Below are positions 43,817-52,918 of a stretch of DNA of 64,000 bases, one piece after another. Origin of the DNA: UBA4416 sp963422675 (GTDB taxonomy: Bacteria; Bacteroidota; Bacteroidia; B-17B0; Aurantibacillaceae); the NCBI GenBank assembly GCA_963422675.2, contig CAXVYS010000010.1, forward strand, positions 1 through 64,000. The letters are read 5' to 3'. Numbering within the stretch: the stretch's first letter is position 1; every line of letters starts with the position of its first letter. Below the pieces are notes generated by a model. The model searched no databases. It was not told the origin of the DNA and worked only from the letters and a program-made list of their open reading frames with translations. The position numbers and the translations under genes were made by a program.

Positions 43817-43874
43817 GGTTTTTAGAAGTGTTTTTCTAAAAACCAAAGTTCGCAATAATTTAGGCAAAAACAAA
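43817..43874 (-). promoter_or_regulatory. carA promoter and overlapping inverted repeat
   Basis: On the minus strand: TTTG (43874-43871), 19 bp, GAACTTTG (43851-43844). An 11-bp perfect inverted repeat, GGTTTTTAGAA-N6-TTCTAAAAACC (43844-43817), begins at the end of the -7 element and ends 1 bp before the ATG. It may be an operator or part of a very short structured leader. Confidence 0.45.
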
Positions 43875-43987
43875 AGGCTTGTTAATAGGTTTTGAAAGAA
43901 ATTTTAAATTTTATGTTGAAATGATCCATATCCCGCTATGGAAGACCATTAATGGAAAAAGCTGCTTTTCTATTGAAAGGGTTATTT

Positions 43988-44074
43988 ATTCGGGCTGTAG
44001 CCCGATAATTGTTAATATTCGGGCTGTAACCCGATAATTGTTGATATTCGGGTTGGAACCCGATAATTTTTTGA
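43988..44074 (+). repeat. Three 29-bp tandem repeats, each with a hairpin core
   Basis: Units at 43988-44016, 44017-44045 and 44046-44074. Cores are CGGGCT-GT-AGCCCG, CGGGCT-GT-AACCCG and CGGGTT-GG-AACCCG: units 1 and 3 differ at paired positions but both stay palindromic. All are followed by ATAATT. The third overlaps the -33 region of the satD-like gene. The stretch 43875-43987 holds nothing else I recognise. Confidence 0.8.
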
Positions 44075-44083
44075 TTATATTTG
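44053..44083 (+). promoter_or_regulatory. Promoter of the SatD-like gene
   Basis: TTG (44053-44055) inside repeat unit 3, 20 bp, TATATTTG (44076-44083). The start codon is 44 bp beyond the -7 element. Confidence 0.5.
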
Positions 44084-44127
44084 TATAAGGAATATTAATT
44101 AACTTAATTTTACTGAAACTCTGAAGA

Positions 44128-44799
44128 ATGGTTCATGCAATTGTTACCGGCGATATCATTGACTCTACTCAACTTAGCGAGGCAGAACGAAAAAAAATGC
44201 TGGCTATTTTAAAGAAAGTATTTACTGAGCTGGAAGAGGAAACAACAAACCATGAGTTTAAAATATACCGTGGAGATAGCTTCCAGGGAATGTGCCATGC
44301 TCCCGAAGAAGCCTTGTTAGTATGTCTTAAAATAAGAACCGCTTTATTAAGATTCAGTTTTACAGATACGAATAAGGTGTTGGATGCCCGGTTGGCTATA
44401 GGAATAGGCAAAGCCGCCGGAAAAATCGGGAAAAATATAGGCTTATCGGATGGTGAAGCCTTTAGGAACAGCGGGCAATTATTAAACCCAAAAACAAAAG
44501 AAGAATTTAAAAAACTCAAGGATTATAAGTTGTTGTTTAAATCTCCATGGGAAGAAGTAAATGCGGAGATGGAAGTGTTACTATCGGCACTGGATGGATT
44601 GATCAGTAAATGGACCACAGAGCAGGCTGAGGTTATTTATGAATTACTGAACCGTAAAACACAAACGCAAATAGCTGCAGAGCTTGGTAAATCTCAAAGT
44701 TCTATTAGTGAACGTGTGCAAAATGCAAACTGGCTGGCAATCAGTAATATTTTGACCCGGTACGAAACCATTGTTAAACATCATTTAAAAGAAGCATAA
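44128..44799 (+). CDS. SatD-family regulator (cyclase-like domain plus HTH)
   Basis: 223 aa. The N-terminal 140 residues carry the SatD pattern AIVTGDIIDSTQL, IYRGDSFQGM, DARLAIGIG and FRNSGQLL, which resembles the core of class III nucleotide cyclases; the residues needed for cyclase metal binding are not clearly all present. The C-terminal segment is a helix-turn-helix (LNRKTQTQIAAELGKSQSSI). It ends by overlapping the DUF3307 start by 1 bp, so the two are translationally coupled. Three palindromic repeats over its promoter suggest self-control. Confidence 0.75.
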   Translation: MVHAIVTGDIIDSTQLSEAERKKMLAILKKVFTELEEETTNHEFKIYRGDSFQGMCHAPEEALLVCLKIRTALLRFSFTDTNKVLDARLAIGIGKAAGKIGKNIGLSDGEAFRNSGQLLNPKTKEEFKKLKDYKLLFKSPWEEVNAEMEVLLSALDGLISKWTTEQAEVIYELLNRKTQTQIAAELGKSQSSISERVQNANWLAISNILTRYETIVKHHLKEA

Positions 44800-45533
44800 T
44801 GGAACAGATCACTTTTGCTCAGGGTTTAATTTTAATTAAGTTACTATTAGCCCATTTTTTTACGGATTTTATAGTTCAACCAAAAAAATGGGTGGACGAT
44901 AAACGGATCAAAAGGCATAAGTCGGTGTATCTCTATTGGCATTGCCTTATTGCTGGTTTAAGCTCTTATCTTATTTTAATGGATTGGAGCAACTGGTGCT
45001 TGCCATTAATTATTATGGTGACACACTATGGCATTGATCTTTGGAAATTAAGACGGCAAAATACGATGCTTTATTTTATCATCGACCAGGCTCTACATAT
45101 CCTGGTAATTCTCACAGTTTGGTTTGGGAGTATTTCCAACTGGGATAATTTACAGTATTGGTTAGCGGTAGGGCTTAATAATTATAAGCTTTGGTTGGTT
45201 TTATTGGGAGTTGTATTTGTAGTGTATCCAACGCAATACATTATTTATTATGCAACAAAAAAATGGAGTGATTCTTTAATTGTTTTAGAAGGTGATACCT
45301 TGAAAGATGCCGGTAAATGGATTGGTATTTTTGAACGTTTACTGATCTTATTTTTTGTGTTTAATAACCGTTATGAGGCCATTGGCTTTTTAATTGCGGC
45401 TAAATCATTTATCCGTTTCTCAGGAACAGAGGCGCGTACACGATCCTTAACGGAATATATTTTAATAGGAACGTTTATCAGCTTTACCATTGCCATAGCA
45501 GTAGGGGCAGGGATAGCGTATTTCATAAAGTAA
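44799..45533 (+). CDS. DUF3307 membrane protein
   Basis: 244 aa with about six TM helices. The N-terminal LIKLLLAHFFTDFIVQP motif, with conserved His and Asp, and the HYGIDLWK segment, are diagnostic of DUF3307. Function unknown. Pairing with a SatD-like gene is common, and here the genes overlap by 1 bp, so the SatD protein probably controls or senses the state of this membrane protein. Confidence 0.8.
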   Translation: MEQITFAQGLILIKLLLAHFFTDFIVQPKKWVDDKRIKRHKSVYLYWHCLIAGLSSYLILMDWSNWCLPLIIMVTHYGIDLWKLRRQNTMLYFIIDQALHILVILTVWFGSISNWDNLQYWLAVGLNNYKLWLVLLGVVFVVYPTQYIIYYATKKWSDSLIVLEGDTLKDAGKWIGIFERLLILFFVFNNRYEAIGFLIAAKSFIRFSGTEARTRSLTEYILIGTFISFTIAIAVGAGIAYFIK

Positions 45534-45611
45534 TTTAATTAGTTTTATTTACTTTTTTCCTTAACGAATTTTGTTTCTTGCTGATCAAACAAAAAGAAAT
45601 GAATGGTATGA

Positions 45612-45653
45612 GATCGCTTCTCCGCCGGCTAGACGGATCGCGATGACGGAATG
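45612..45653. repeat. Degenerate interspersed repeat
   Basis: A GC-richer island in AT-rich spacer (GATCGCTTCTCCGCC ... CGCGATGACGGAATGA), of the kind dispersed between genes in many Bacteroidota. It shares the GACGGAATGA/TCATTCCGTC word with the repeat at 17009. Confidence 0.35.
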
Positions 45654-45669
45654 ATTAAGTTAATATAAA

Positions 45670-48489
45670 CTACAATTTCTCTTTTAAATACTTCGCGGTA
45701 TAGCTCGCTTTATTTTTTGCGACCTCTTCAGGAGTTCCTTGTGCTACAATGGTTCCACCTTCATCGCCCCCTTCAGGGCCAATGTCAATAACCCAGTCGG
45801 CACATTTAATCACATCGAGGTTATGTTCAATAACGATGATGGAATGCCCACGCTCAATTAATGCGTTAAACGATTTTAATAATTTGGCAACATCATGAAA
45901 ATGCAAACCGGTGGTTGGTTCATCAAAAATAAACAGGGTGTTGGTGGTAGAACTTCCTCCAATTAAAAAGGTTGCCAGCTTAATCCGCTGAGCTTCCCCG
46001 CCACTTAACGTACTGGAAGATTGCCCTAGCTGAACGTAGCCTAAGCCTACTTCCTGTAAGGGTTTTAATCGTTCAATGATTTTTTTGCAGGTACGGTTAT
46101 CGGTATCCTGGCTAAAGAAATCAACGGCATCATCAATGGTCATTTCCAGTACATCAGAAATGGATTTTCCTTTGAATAAAATTTCCAGGGTTTCTGCTTT
46201 AAAGCGCTTTCCATGGCAGGATTCGCAGGGTAATTGTATATCCGCCATAAACTGCATCTCCACCGTAATGGTACCTTCTCCTTCACATACTTCGCAACGG
46301 CCACCATCTACATTAAACGAAAAATGAGAAGGTTTATAGTTACGTACTTTGGCTAAAGACTGGTCTGCAAAAAGAGCACGGATCTCATCATAGGCTTTTG
46401 TATATGTTACAGGGTTACTGCGGGAAGATTTTCCAATAGGGTTTTGATCAATGAATTCTACATGATGAATACTTTTTAAGCTTCCTGAAATTTTATCACT
46501 TTTTACTTTGTCGAAATAACCATCAATGTATTTACGAAGATTAGGATATAATACTTTTCTTACCAGGGTTGATTTTCCTGAACCGCTCACTCCTGTTACG
46601 CAGCATAGCATATTTAAAGGAAATTTTACCGTCAGGTTTTTTAAATTATGGTCGTGGGCATCTTTTATTTCAATAAATTCCTTCCATTTACGGCGTGTTT
46701 TAGGCACATCAATGTTTAATTTATGGGTAAGGTATTTAGCCGTAAAGCTATCACTGTCTTTCAGCAGGTCTTTGTGAGTACCTTGAAATACCAAGGTTCC
46801 ACCGTTTGTACCGGCTTCAGGGCCAATATCAATGAGCTGATCTGCGGCGAGCATAATATCCTCATCATGTTCCACTACTATAACGGTGTTGCCCTGTTGT
46901 TGTAATGATTTTAAAACACCTATTAAACGCTCTGTATCTCTTGAGTGAAGACCAATACTGGGCTCATCAAGGATGTATAAACTGCCAACCAGGCTGCTCC
47001 CTAAAGAGGTTGCCAGGTTAATACGTTGGCTTTCACCACCGCTCAGGGTATTGGCTACACGGTTCAGGCTTAAATAACCTAAACCAACATCCAGTAAAAA
47101 TTGCAGGCGGGTATTTATTTCAATCAGTAAGCGTTTGGCAACCGATGTATCGTGTTCGTTTAATTTGAGTTTTTTAAAGAAGTTTCTTAATTCAGTAACC
47201 GGTAATAATACTAATTCGGAAATACCTTTTCCATCAACTTTTACATAGTTTGCATCTTTCCGCAGGCGTGTACCAAGGCAATCAGGACAACCCGTTTTGC
47301 CACGGTAACGGGCCAGCATCACTCTGAACTGGATTTTATAACTTTCTTTTTCGAGCATTTTAAAGAAATCGTTTATTCCTTCAAAATGACTATTGCCTTT
47401 CCACAACAATTCATAGTGTGCTTTGGATAAATCAATGATGGGTTTGTGAACCGGAAAATCAAATTTATGGGCATTTTTAATGAGTTGATTTTTGTAATAA
47501 CTCATGCTTTCGCCATTCCAGCAGGCTATTGCATTATCAAACACCGAAACACTTTTGTTTGGAATTACCAGGTCGGGATCAATACCGATAATGCTTCCAA
47601 AGCCTTCGCAGGTTTTACAGGCACCAATAGGGTTATTGAAACTAAAGAAATTTAAGTTTGGTTCTTCAAAAGAAATGCCATCTGCTTCAAATAAATTGGA
47701 GAAATGATGGGTATTGTACGTTTTATCTTCGTTCTCTATAAAAAGATCGCACTCTCCGTTTCCTTCGTAAAAGGCCGTTTGAACGCTATCTGCCACACGA
47801 TTTTGAAAATCTTCATCAGTAATGTCTACTACGATTCGATCGATGAGTAAAAAAATAACATCCGATTTTTTAGATTTTTTCGCTTCAAATTCATTGATCT
47901 TTACAATGGCATTGTTTACTAATATCCTTGCAAAACCTTGTTGGTTCAGTAATTCCAGATGTTTTTCCAAAGTCCTGTCTTTAGGAACGATGAGCCTGGA
48001 AAGAATTAAACATTTGGTTTCATTACTGAGTGTATTTACAAAATCCACCACATCGGTTACCGTATTTCGTTTAACGATTTTTCCGGAAACCGGGCTGTAG
48101 GTTTTTCCCACACGGGCATACAGCAATTTTAAATAATCGTAAATTTCGGTAATGGTTCCAACAGTACTTCGTGGATTACGGGAAATAACTTTTTGTTCAA
48201 TCGCAATGGCAGGAGAAATACCTTTGATATAATCCACTTTTGGTTTTTCCAAACGCCCCATAAACTGGCGGGCATAAGCGGATAAGCTTTCTACATAACG
48301 CCGCTGGCCTTCTGCATAAAGCGTATCAAATGCCAGGGAAGATTTTCCTGAACCGGATAAGCCGGTGATGACGATAAATTTGTTACGGGGTAACGCTACA
48401 TCAATGCCTTTTAAATTATGCATGCGTGCGCCTTTTATAATGATATACTCTTTTGGATTAAGAGTTGTAATATCCTGATCTTTTGCCAA
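45670..48489 (-). CDS. uvrA: Excinuclease ABC subunit A
   Basis: 939 aa, the damage-recognising ATPase of nucleotide excision repair. Two ABC ATPase modules: Walker A GLSGSGKSSLAF and GVSGSGKSTLV; signatures NTLSGGESQRI and STLSGGEAQRI; Walker B ILDEPSIGLH and IFDEPTTGLH. Zn fingers are visible: CKTCEGFG with CPDCLGTR, and CEVCEGEG with CESCHGKR. Standard length and complete. Confidence 0.97.
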   Translation of the reverse strand: MAKDQDITTLNPKEYIIIKGARMHNLKGIDVALPRNKFIVITGLSGSGKSSLAFDTLYAEGQRRYVESLSAYARQFMGRLEKPKVDYIKGISPAIAIEQKVISRNPRSTVGTITEIYDYLKLLYARVGKTYSPVSGKIVKRNTVTDVVDFVNTLSNETKCLILSRLIVPKDRTLEKHLELLNQQGFARILVNNAIVKINEFEAKKSKKSDVIFLLIDRIVVDITDEDFQNRVADSVQTAFYEGNGECDLFIENEDKTYNTHHFSNLFEADGISFEEPNLNFFSFNNPIGACKTCEGFGSIIGIDPDLVIPNKSVSVFDNAIACWNGESMSYYKNQLIKNAHKFDFPVHKPIIDLSKAHYELLWKGNSHFEGINDFFKMLEKESYKIQFRVMLARYRGKTGCPDCLGTRLRKDANYVKVDGKGISELVLLPVTELRNFFKKLKLNEHDTSVAKRLLIEINTRLQFLLDVGLGYLSLNRVANTLSGGESQRINLATSLGSSLVGSLYILDEPSIGLHSRDTERLIGVLKSLQQQGNTVIVVEHDEDIMLAADQLIDIGPEAGTNGGTLVFQGTHKDLLKDSDSFTAKYLTHKLNIDVPKTRRKWKEFIEIKDAHDHNLKNLTVKFPLNMLCCVTGVSGSGKSTLVRKVLYPNLRKYIDGYFDKVKSDKISGSLKSIHHVEFIDQNPIGKSSRSNPVTYTKAYDEIRALFADQSLAKVRNYKPSHFSFNVDGGRCEVCEGEGTITVEMQFMADIQLPCESCHGKRFKAETLEILFKGKSISDVLEMTIDDAVDFFSQDTDNRTCKKIIERLKPLQEVGLGYVQLGQSSSTLSGGEAQRIKLATFLIGGSSTTNTLFIFDEPTTGLHFHDVAKLLKSFNALIERGHSIIVIEHNLDVIKCADWVIDIGPEGGDEGGTIVAQGTPEEVAKNKASYTAKYLKEKL

Positions 48490-48603
48490 TGTGAAGTAAA
48501 ATTAAGAAGTATTAAAGATAAATGTTTGTAATATGCAAAGCGCATTTATGTATTAACAATCGCAAGAAATTTTGGTTCATTTTTTAGTTAAGTATATGGC
48601 TTG

Positions 48604-48697
48604 TGTCACCCTGATTTCGATAGCTATCAGGATCAGGAGGCTCATCATACCACAAAAAGCGAATCAAAGGTGCTGAATCAAGTTCAGCATCACTGTG
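48604..48697. repeat. Intergenic repeat with short hairpins
   Basis: GTCACCCTGATTTCGATAGC and CTATCAGGATCAGG pair in part; further on, GCTGAA-TCAA-GTTCAGC forms a short hairpin. This resembles the GTCACCCTGA... dispersed repeats of Bacteroidota. The sequence 48490-48603 shows no gene. Confidence 0.4.
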
Positions 48698-49267
48698 CTA
48701 TGACAGCCTTTTAGATATAATCTTTGAGATGTTCCCAAATACCTGCCCCGGCGAGAATTTACGCCATTCGAAATCATTTAATTCTCCATCCGAAATAAAA
48801 TAATAATCAAGGTTGGCTGCTTTAAATTCCCTTAACACATGATCTCTGAAATTGATAAATACGATCCAGCCATCTTCACCCACGTCATCAAACCATTCTT
48901 CGTAATAGGAATCATCGGAAGCATGGAAGTTTAAAACATTTTCTCCTATCAAAATATATTTATTGATCCCGTGAAAAATCATATCGTCAATAATATCCCG
49001 TTTCAATAACATGATATCGTTGGTAATAGCGTCGTTCCATTCACCTATTAATTCAATAATGGCATATTTTTCTTCATATTCCACAAATAATATTTTCAGG
49101 TAAAGTGTTTCGCTGCCAATATCGTCCCATTGTGGGTGTATGTAATAATTGTAAACTGTATTACTGTAAGTAAATTCACTGTATTCTGCACCATAAAACG
49201 GCGATTCCTCATCTTCGGAAGCGATATACAAATGTTGCCAGTTATAAAATGGTTCTAATTCGTGCAT
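48698..49267 (-). CDS. Conserved-looking acidic protein of unknown function
   Basis: 189 aa, not assigned to a named family. Very rich in Tyr, Asp and Glu; no signal peptide or TM helix. The centre (LYLKILFVEYEEKYAIIELIG) and the stretch GINKYILIGENVLNFH suggest an alpha/beta fold, with aromatic-acidic segments (DDSYYEEWFDDVGEDGW). It lies 38 bp after the exonuclease gene, in the same direction, so it may be cotranscribed. Confidence 0.55.
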   Translation of the reverse strand: MHELEPFYNWQHLYIASEDEESPFYGAEYSEFTYSNTVYNYYIHPQWDDIGSETLYLKILFVEYEEKYAIIELIGEWNDAITNDIMLLKRDIIDDMIFHGINKYILIGENVLNFHASDDSYYEEWFDDVGEDGWIVFINFRDHVLREFKAANLDYYFISDGELNDFEWRKFSPGQVFGNISKIISKRLS

Positions 49268-49305
49268 AATTTCATTCAGTAAATCTCTTACCTGTTTTCA
49301 ATGTG

Positions 49306-50106
49306 TTATTTCATACTCAACCTGATCTGAGTAATTATTTTTTTGGTGTATAAAGGAAAATCGCCCTGCATCATCCAACTGTAGTAGGATGGCTCTTTTT
49401 CAAAGATTTCTCTTACCGGTTTATCTTTATGTTTTCCAAAATTAAATACTTCCACGTTATGATCGTTAAAGACGATTCTTCCCGCAAGGTCCGCATTTTT
49501 ATTACGGGCCGTTAAGGTACTTAACACGCTCATATCGTTTTTTACAGGGTGGAATTTATTTCCTTTTTCATCTGTTAACTCCGTATCCTGGTAACGCTCC
49601 AATTGCGCTTTAAAAATCTCATAAGTGGCTAATGTATCGGCTTCTGCAGAATGGGCATTCTCAAGCGGTTTATCGCAGTAAAATTTATAAGCAGCTGTTA
49701 AGTTACGGGGTTCCATCATGTGGAAGATGTTCTGTACGTCAATTAAACGGCGGTTCTTCAAATCAAAATCAATTTCGGCTCTTAAAAATTCTTCTACTAA
49801 AACAGGCACATCAAACTTATTGGAATTAAATCCGGCTAAATCGCAATTGGTTAAAAACTGAGATAGCTGTGGTGCCAACTCTTTAAAGGTGGGGCAACCT
49901 ACTACATCTTTATCATAAATACCATGTATCTTAGAACTCGCTTCAGGAATAGGAATCGTTGGATTTACTTTTTTGGTTAAGATATCTGTAGAATTATCAA
50001 TGTTAACTCTTACAATGGATATTTCAACGATTCGGTCGCTTCCTACACTAATACCGGTTGTTTCCAGATCAAAAAAGGCAAGTGGTTTTGTTAAGTTTAA
50101 TTGCAT
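49306..50106 (-). CDS. DnaQ-like 3'-5' exonuclease
   Basis: 266 aa. DEDDh exonuclease domain: FFDLETTGISVGSDRIVEI (Exo I Asp/Glu), FNSNKFDVPVL (Exo II) and NAHSAEADTLATYEI (Exo III with His and Asp). The C-terminal 70 residues (FNFGKHKDKPVREIFEKEP, YYSWMMQGDFP) form the small domain often attached to such exonucleases in Bacteroidota. It may act in DNA repair or as a proofreading subunit. Nine bp separate it from ispH. Confidence 0.85.
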   Translation of the reverse strand: MQLNLTKPLAFFDLETTGISVGSDRIVEISIVRVNIDNSTDILTKKVNPTIPIPEASSKIHGIYDKDVVGCPTFKELAPQLSQFLTNCDLAGFNSNKFDVPVLVEEFLRAEIDFDLKNRRLIDVQNIFHMMEPRNLTAAYKFYCDKPLENAHSAEADTLATYEIFKAQLERYQDTELTDEKGNKFHPVKNDMSVLSTLTARNKNADLAGRIVFNDHNVEVFNFGKHKDKPVREIFEKEPSYYSWMMQGDFPLYTKKIITQIRLSMK

Positions 50107-50115
50107 AGTAGTAGT

Positions 50116-51339
50116 TTAATTGGATAAATGATGAAGTGCTTCTTCGGTTGATTTAATATTTGTAAAGAAACTATTTATTTTATGAATAACACCTTCTATA
50201 ACGGAATCAGGGCAAGATGCCCCACTGGTTAAGATGATGCGCAATGGTTGTTTGGCAGGCAAAAAGTGTTGAGAGGTAAGGTGCTGTTTATTCGGATAAT
50301 CAAAATGATGGATCGTGTTTTGGTCGATGATCTCTTTTTCGGAAGAAATAAAATAGGTATGAAATTTACGTTCACATAATTCAACTAAATGTGAGGTGTT
50401 ACTACTATTGTAACCACCCACCACGATGGCGAGGTCAGCCTCCGAGTTTAGCAGGCCATACGTAGCATCCTGATTTTCGTTAGTGGCATAGCATAACGTA
50501 TCACGGGTATCGGCAAAATGTTGTGCAATGTTTTCAATACCATATTTTTCGGTCATAACTGTTTTAAAGAAATCTGCAATTTCCTGTGTTTCGCTGGCCA
50601 GCATGGTGGTTTGGTTAATCACACCCACCCGTTGAAGGTCTGTTAGAAGATTTAAAGAGGTTGAATAACGGTCTTTAAAATCAAGCGCGAATTGTTCTGC
50701 CGGTTTATTTCCATTGATGTATTCTGCCAGTAATTTTGCTTCATGAATATCTCTTACAATAATAGCGCGACTGTGTTTATCGCTGCGTGAAAATGTAGAA
50801 CGTGTTTCTTCGTGATTGTGTTTCCCGTGAATAATGATGGTATAATCCTCTTTGCCAATTGTTTCCGATTTTTTCCATACCCGCTCTACAAAAGGGCAGG
50901 TCGTATTATAAGCGGCTGTTTTAATGTGTTTGGATTCCAGCAGGTCAATAATATCTAAAGGTGCGCCAAATGCAGGAATAATAACAATATCATCGGGCGT
51001 AAGGGTATCAAATGGAATTAACTGGTTGCCATGTGTATCCTGTAAAAACTGAACACCTCTTTCGGTAAGGTCGTTATTTACATCGGCATTATGGATCATT
51101 TGGCTTAATAAAAAAATACGTTTCCCCGGATTTTCATCTAATGCCTTAAACGAAATTTCGATGGCATTTTCCACGCCGTAACAAAAGCCAAAATGCCTGG
51201 CAATTAAAAACTGTACCGGTCCAAAATCGAGCAGGGTAGGAGAGTTATCTCTCTTACGGGGATCCTGTACTTTACGGTACTGTTTTATTTTGCTGATGAT
51301 CGGACTTCTGTAAAATTCCGGTACATTAAATGTTTTCAT
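50116..51339 (-). CDS. ispH: 4-hydroxy-3-methylbut-2-enyl diphosphate reductase
   Basis: 407 aa, the longer Bacteroidota form. Last step of the MEP pathway, making IPP and DMAPP with a 4Fe-4S cluster. The three cluster Cys lie in HFGFCYGVENAI, NTTCPFVERV and DTLCYATNENQ. Substrate-binding segments SQMIHNADVN, GKHNHEET, INQTTMLASET and TSGASCPD are intact. It fits the same operon as the exonuclease downstream. Confidence 0.93.
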   Translation of the reverse strand: MKTFNVPEFYRSPIISKIKQYRKVQDPRKRDNSPTLLDFGPVQFLIARHFGFCYGVENAIEISFKALDENPGKRIFLLSQMIHNADVNNDLTERGVQFLQDTHGNQLIPFDTLTPDDIVIIPAFGAPLDIIDLLESKHIKTAAYNTTCPFVERVWKKSETIGKEDYTIIIHGKHNHEETRSTFSRSDKHSRAIIVRDIHEAKLLAEYINGNKPAEQFALDFKDRYSTSLNLLTDLQRVGVINQTTMLASETQEIADFFKTVMTEKYGIENIAQHFADTRDTLCYATNENQDATYGLLNSEADLAIVVGGYNSSNTSHLVELCERKFHTYFISSEKEIIDQNTIHHFDYPNKQHLTSQHFLPAKQPLRIILTSGASCPDSVIEGVIHKINSFFTNIKSTEEALHHLSN

Positions 51340-51421
51340 TGTTTGTGTAGTATATAAGTATTAAGATGTAAGTATCAAGATCAGTTTACTTAAATCTTAA
51401 TACTTACCGCTTTGTACTTTC

Positions 51422-51715
51422 TTATTTTAATACCAGTTCCTTAATTAATCGTTTCCCTACAAATTTATTTACTTTTTCGATAATACTTTCTTTGACGTAA
51501 GTTGTTTCGCTTCTTACCACCGGAGAATCTATAGATACAAACAATACACCGGCTGCATAGTTTATTTGCGTCGTGTGTTTTGCTACGGTTTTCCCTACAA
51601 TTCCTTCCCAGCCGTTTCTAATGGCAAAAATACTGTATTTCTCGTCGAGCTTTTCCTCTTTAAAAATTTGAGAAATAGCATCGCCTAATTTTATGAGGTT
51701 ATTATTTTTACGCAT
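51422..51715 (-). CDS. DUF721 (DciA-like) protein
   Basis: 97 aa. The DUF721 fold pattern is visible: LIKLGDAISQIFKEEKLDEK, then WEGIVGKTVAKHTTQINY and LFVSIDSPVVRSETTYV. In other bacteria DciA-type DUF721 proteins load the replicative helicase; the short Bacteroidota forms next to recF probably share that role. It overlaps recF by 8 bp. Confidence 0.8.
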   Translation of the reverse strand: MRKNNNLIKLGDAISQIFKEEKLDEKYSIFAIRNGWEGIVGKTVAKHTTQINYAAGVLFVSIDSPVVRSETTYVKESIIEKVNKFVGKRLIKELVLK

Positions 51716-52814
51716 GTTGTTCTATCTCTCCGTTATTTACTATGTATATCGTATGTTCTGCTTTTTGTTGTTCAAATAAATCTTTAATGCGTTGGGGATG
51801 AGTATCGGTTATAAATACCTGCCCAAAGGTTTCGTTACTTACGAGTTCAATCAATTTTTTGAAGCGTGTTTCATCCAGTTTATCGTAAATATCATCCAAT
51901 AGTAGCAACGGTTTCGTGAGTTTCTTCTCTTTAATAAATTCGAATTGAGCCAGCTTTAATGCCAGTAAATACGATTTCTGCTGGCCTTGTGAGGCGAATT
52001 TTTTTAAGCTGTTGCCCATTAACTTAAAGTCCAGATCATCGCGATGTGGCCCTGTAGTGGTATAATGTACGGCTCTGTCTCTGTCGAGGCTTGCGGCTAA
52101 TACCTCTTTGTAGGAACGGTCTTTTAAAGAGCTTTCGTAATCAAGGCTAACGTTCTCATCGCTGCCGCTGATAAATTGATAGTTCTTATTAAAGAGTGGG
52201 ATAAACTCACCTAAGAATTTTTTCCGGATAGCAATAATAGATTCACCATGTTGGATCAGTTGATCGTCCCATATTTCGAGACTCATACTATCAAAACTCC
52301 TGCTTTCGTGAAAATATTTTAGTAAAGCATTGCGTTGTAACAACACATGGTTATAGGTAATTAATTTCTCAAGGTATTCTTTATCGTATTGAGAAATGAT
52401 ACTATCCATAAACTTCCGGCGTACTTCGCTTCCATCCCATATCAGTTCAATATCGGAAGGAGAGATCATCACTAAGGGGTATAAGCCAATATGTTCTGAC
52501 AGGCGTTCGTATTCTTTTTTGTTATGCTTGAACTGCTTTTTTTGTCCCCGTTTTACACCACAATAAATCTCGTGTACTTCTTCATTTTTATTGATCCAGC
52601 CCTGTATGGCAAAGAACGGTTGGTTATATTTAATATTTTGACTGTCGGAGGCGTTAAAGAAACTTTTGCAAAAAGAAATGTAATGAATCGCGTCTAACAG
52701 GTTTGTTTTTCCCATTCCGTTATTACCTACAAAGCAGTTGAATTTAGAGCAAAATTTGAGCTGTGCTTCGTCGTAATTCTTAAAATTAATGAGGGATAAA
52801 CTTTCTAAAATCAT
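51708..52814 (-). CDS. recF: DNA replication/repair protein RecF
   Basis: 368 aa from ATG 52814 (MILESLSLINFKNYDEAQL); an upstream in-frame ATG at 52883 would add 23 residues overlapping the secDF terminator. SMC-like ATPase: Walker A FVGNNGMGKTNLLDA, signature region KFASQGQQKSYLLAL, Walker B PLLLLDDIYDKLD. Loads RecA at gaps with RecOR. Translationally coupled to the DUF721 gene. Confidence 0.94.
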   Translation of the reverse strand: MILESLSLINFKNYDEAQLKFCSKFNCFVGNNGMGKTNLLDAIHYISFCKSFFNASDSQNIKYNQPFFAIQGWINKNEEVHEIYCGVKRGQKKQFKHNKKEYERLSEHIGLYPLVMISPSDIELIWDGSEVRRKFMDSIISQYDKEYLEKLITYNHVLLQRNALLKYFHESRSFDSMSLEIWDDQLIQHGESIIAIRKKFLGEFIPLFNKNYQFISGSDENVSLDYESSLKDRSYKEVLAASLDRDRAVHYTTTGPHRDDLDFKLMGNSLKKFASQGQQKSYLLALKLAQFEFIKEKKLTKPLLLLDDIYDKLDETRFKKLIELVSNETFGQVFITDTHPQRIKDLFEQQKAEHTIYIVNNGEIEQHA

Positions 52815-52869
52815 TAGCCTTAAAGGTACAAATGATATTACTATTTTATACAGGGTGTTATTAAATAAA

Positions 52870-52897
52870 AACGTCCCGCACAACCGTGCGGGACGTT
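52870..52897 (-). terminator. Intrinsic terminator after secDF
   Basis: AACGTCCCGCAC-AACC-GTGCGGGACGTT, a 12-bp perfect GC-rich stem; on the minus strand it is followed by TTTTTA. It separates secDF from recF. Confidence 0.85.
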
Positions 52898-52918
52898 AAT
52901 AAATTTAAAAATCAATGA

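Noticed and set aside
43988..44074. CRISPR array from repeats of 29 bp
   Set aside because: The units are directly contiguous with no spacers, there are only three, no cas genes are near, and they overlap a promoter.
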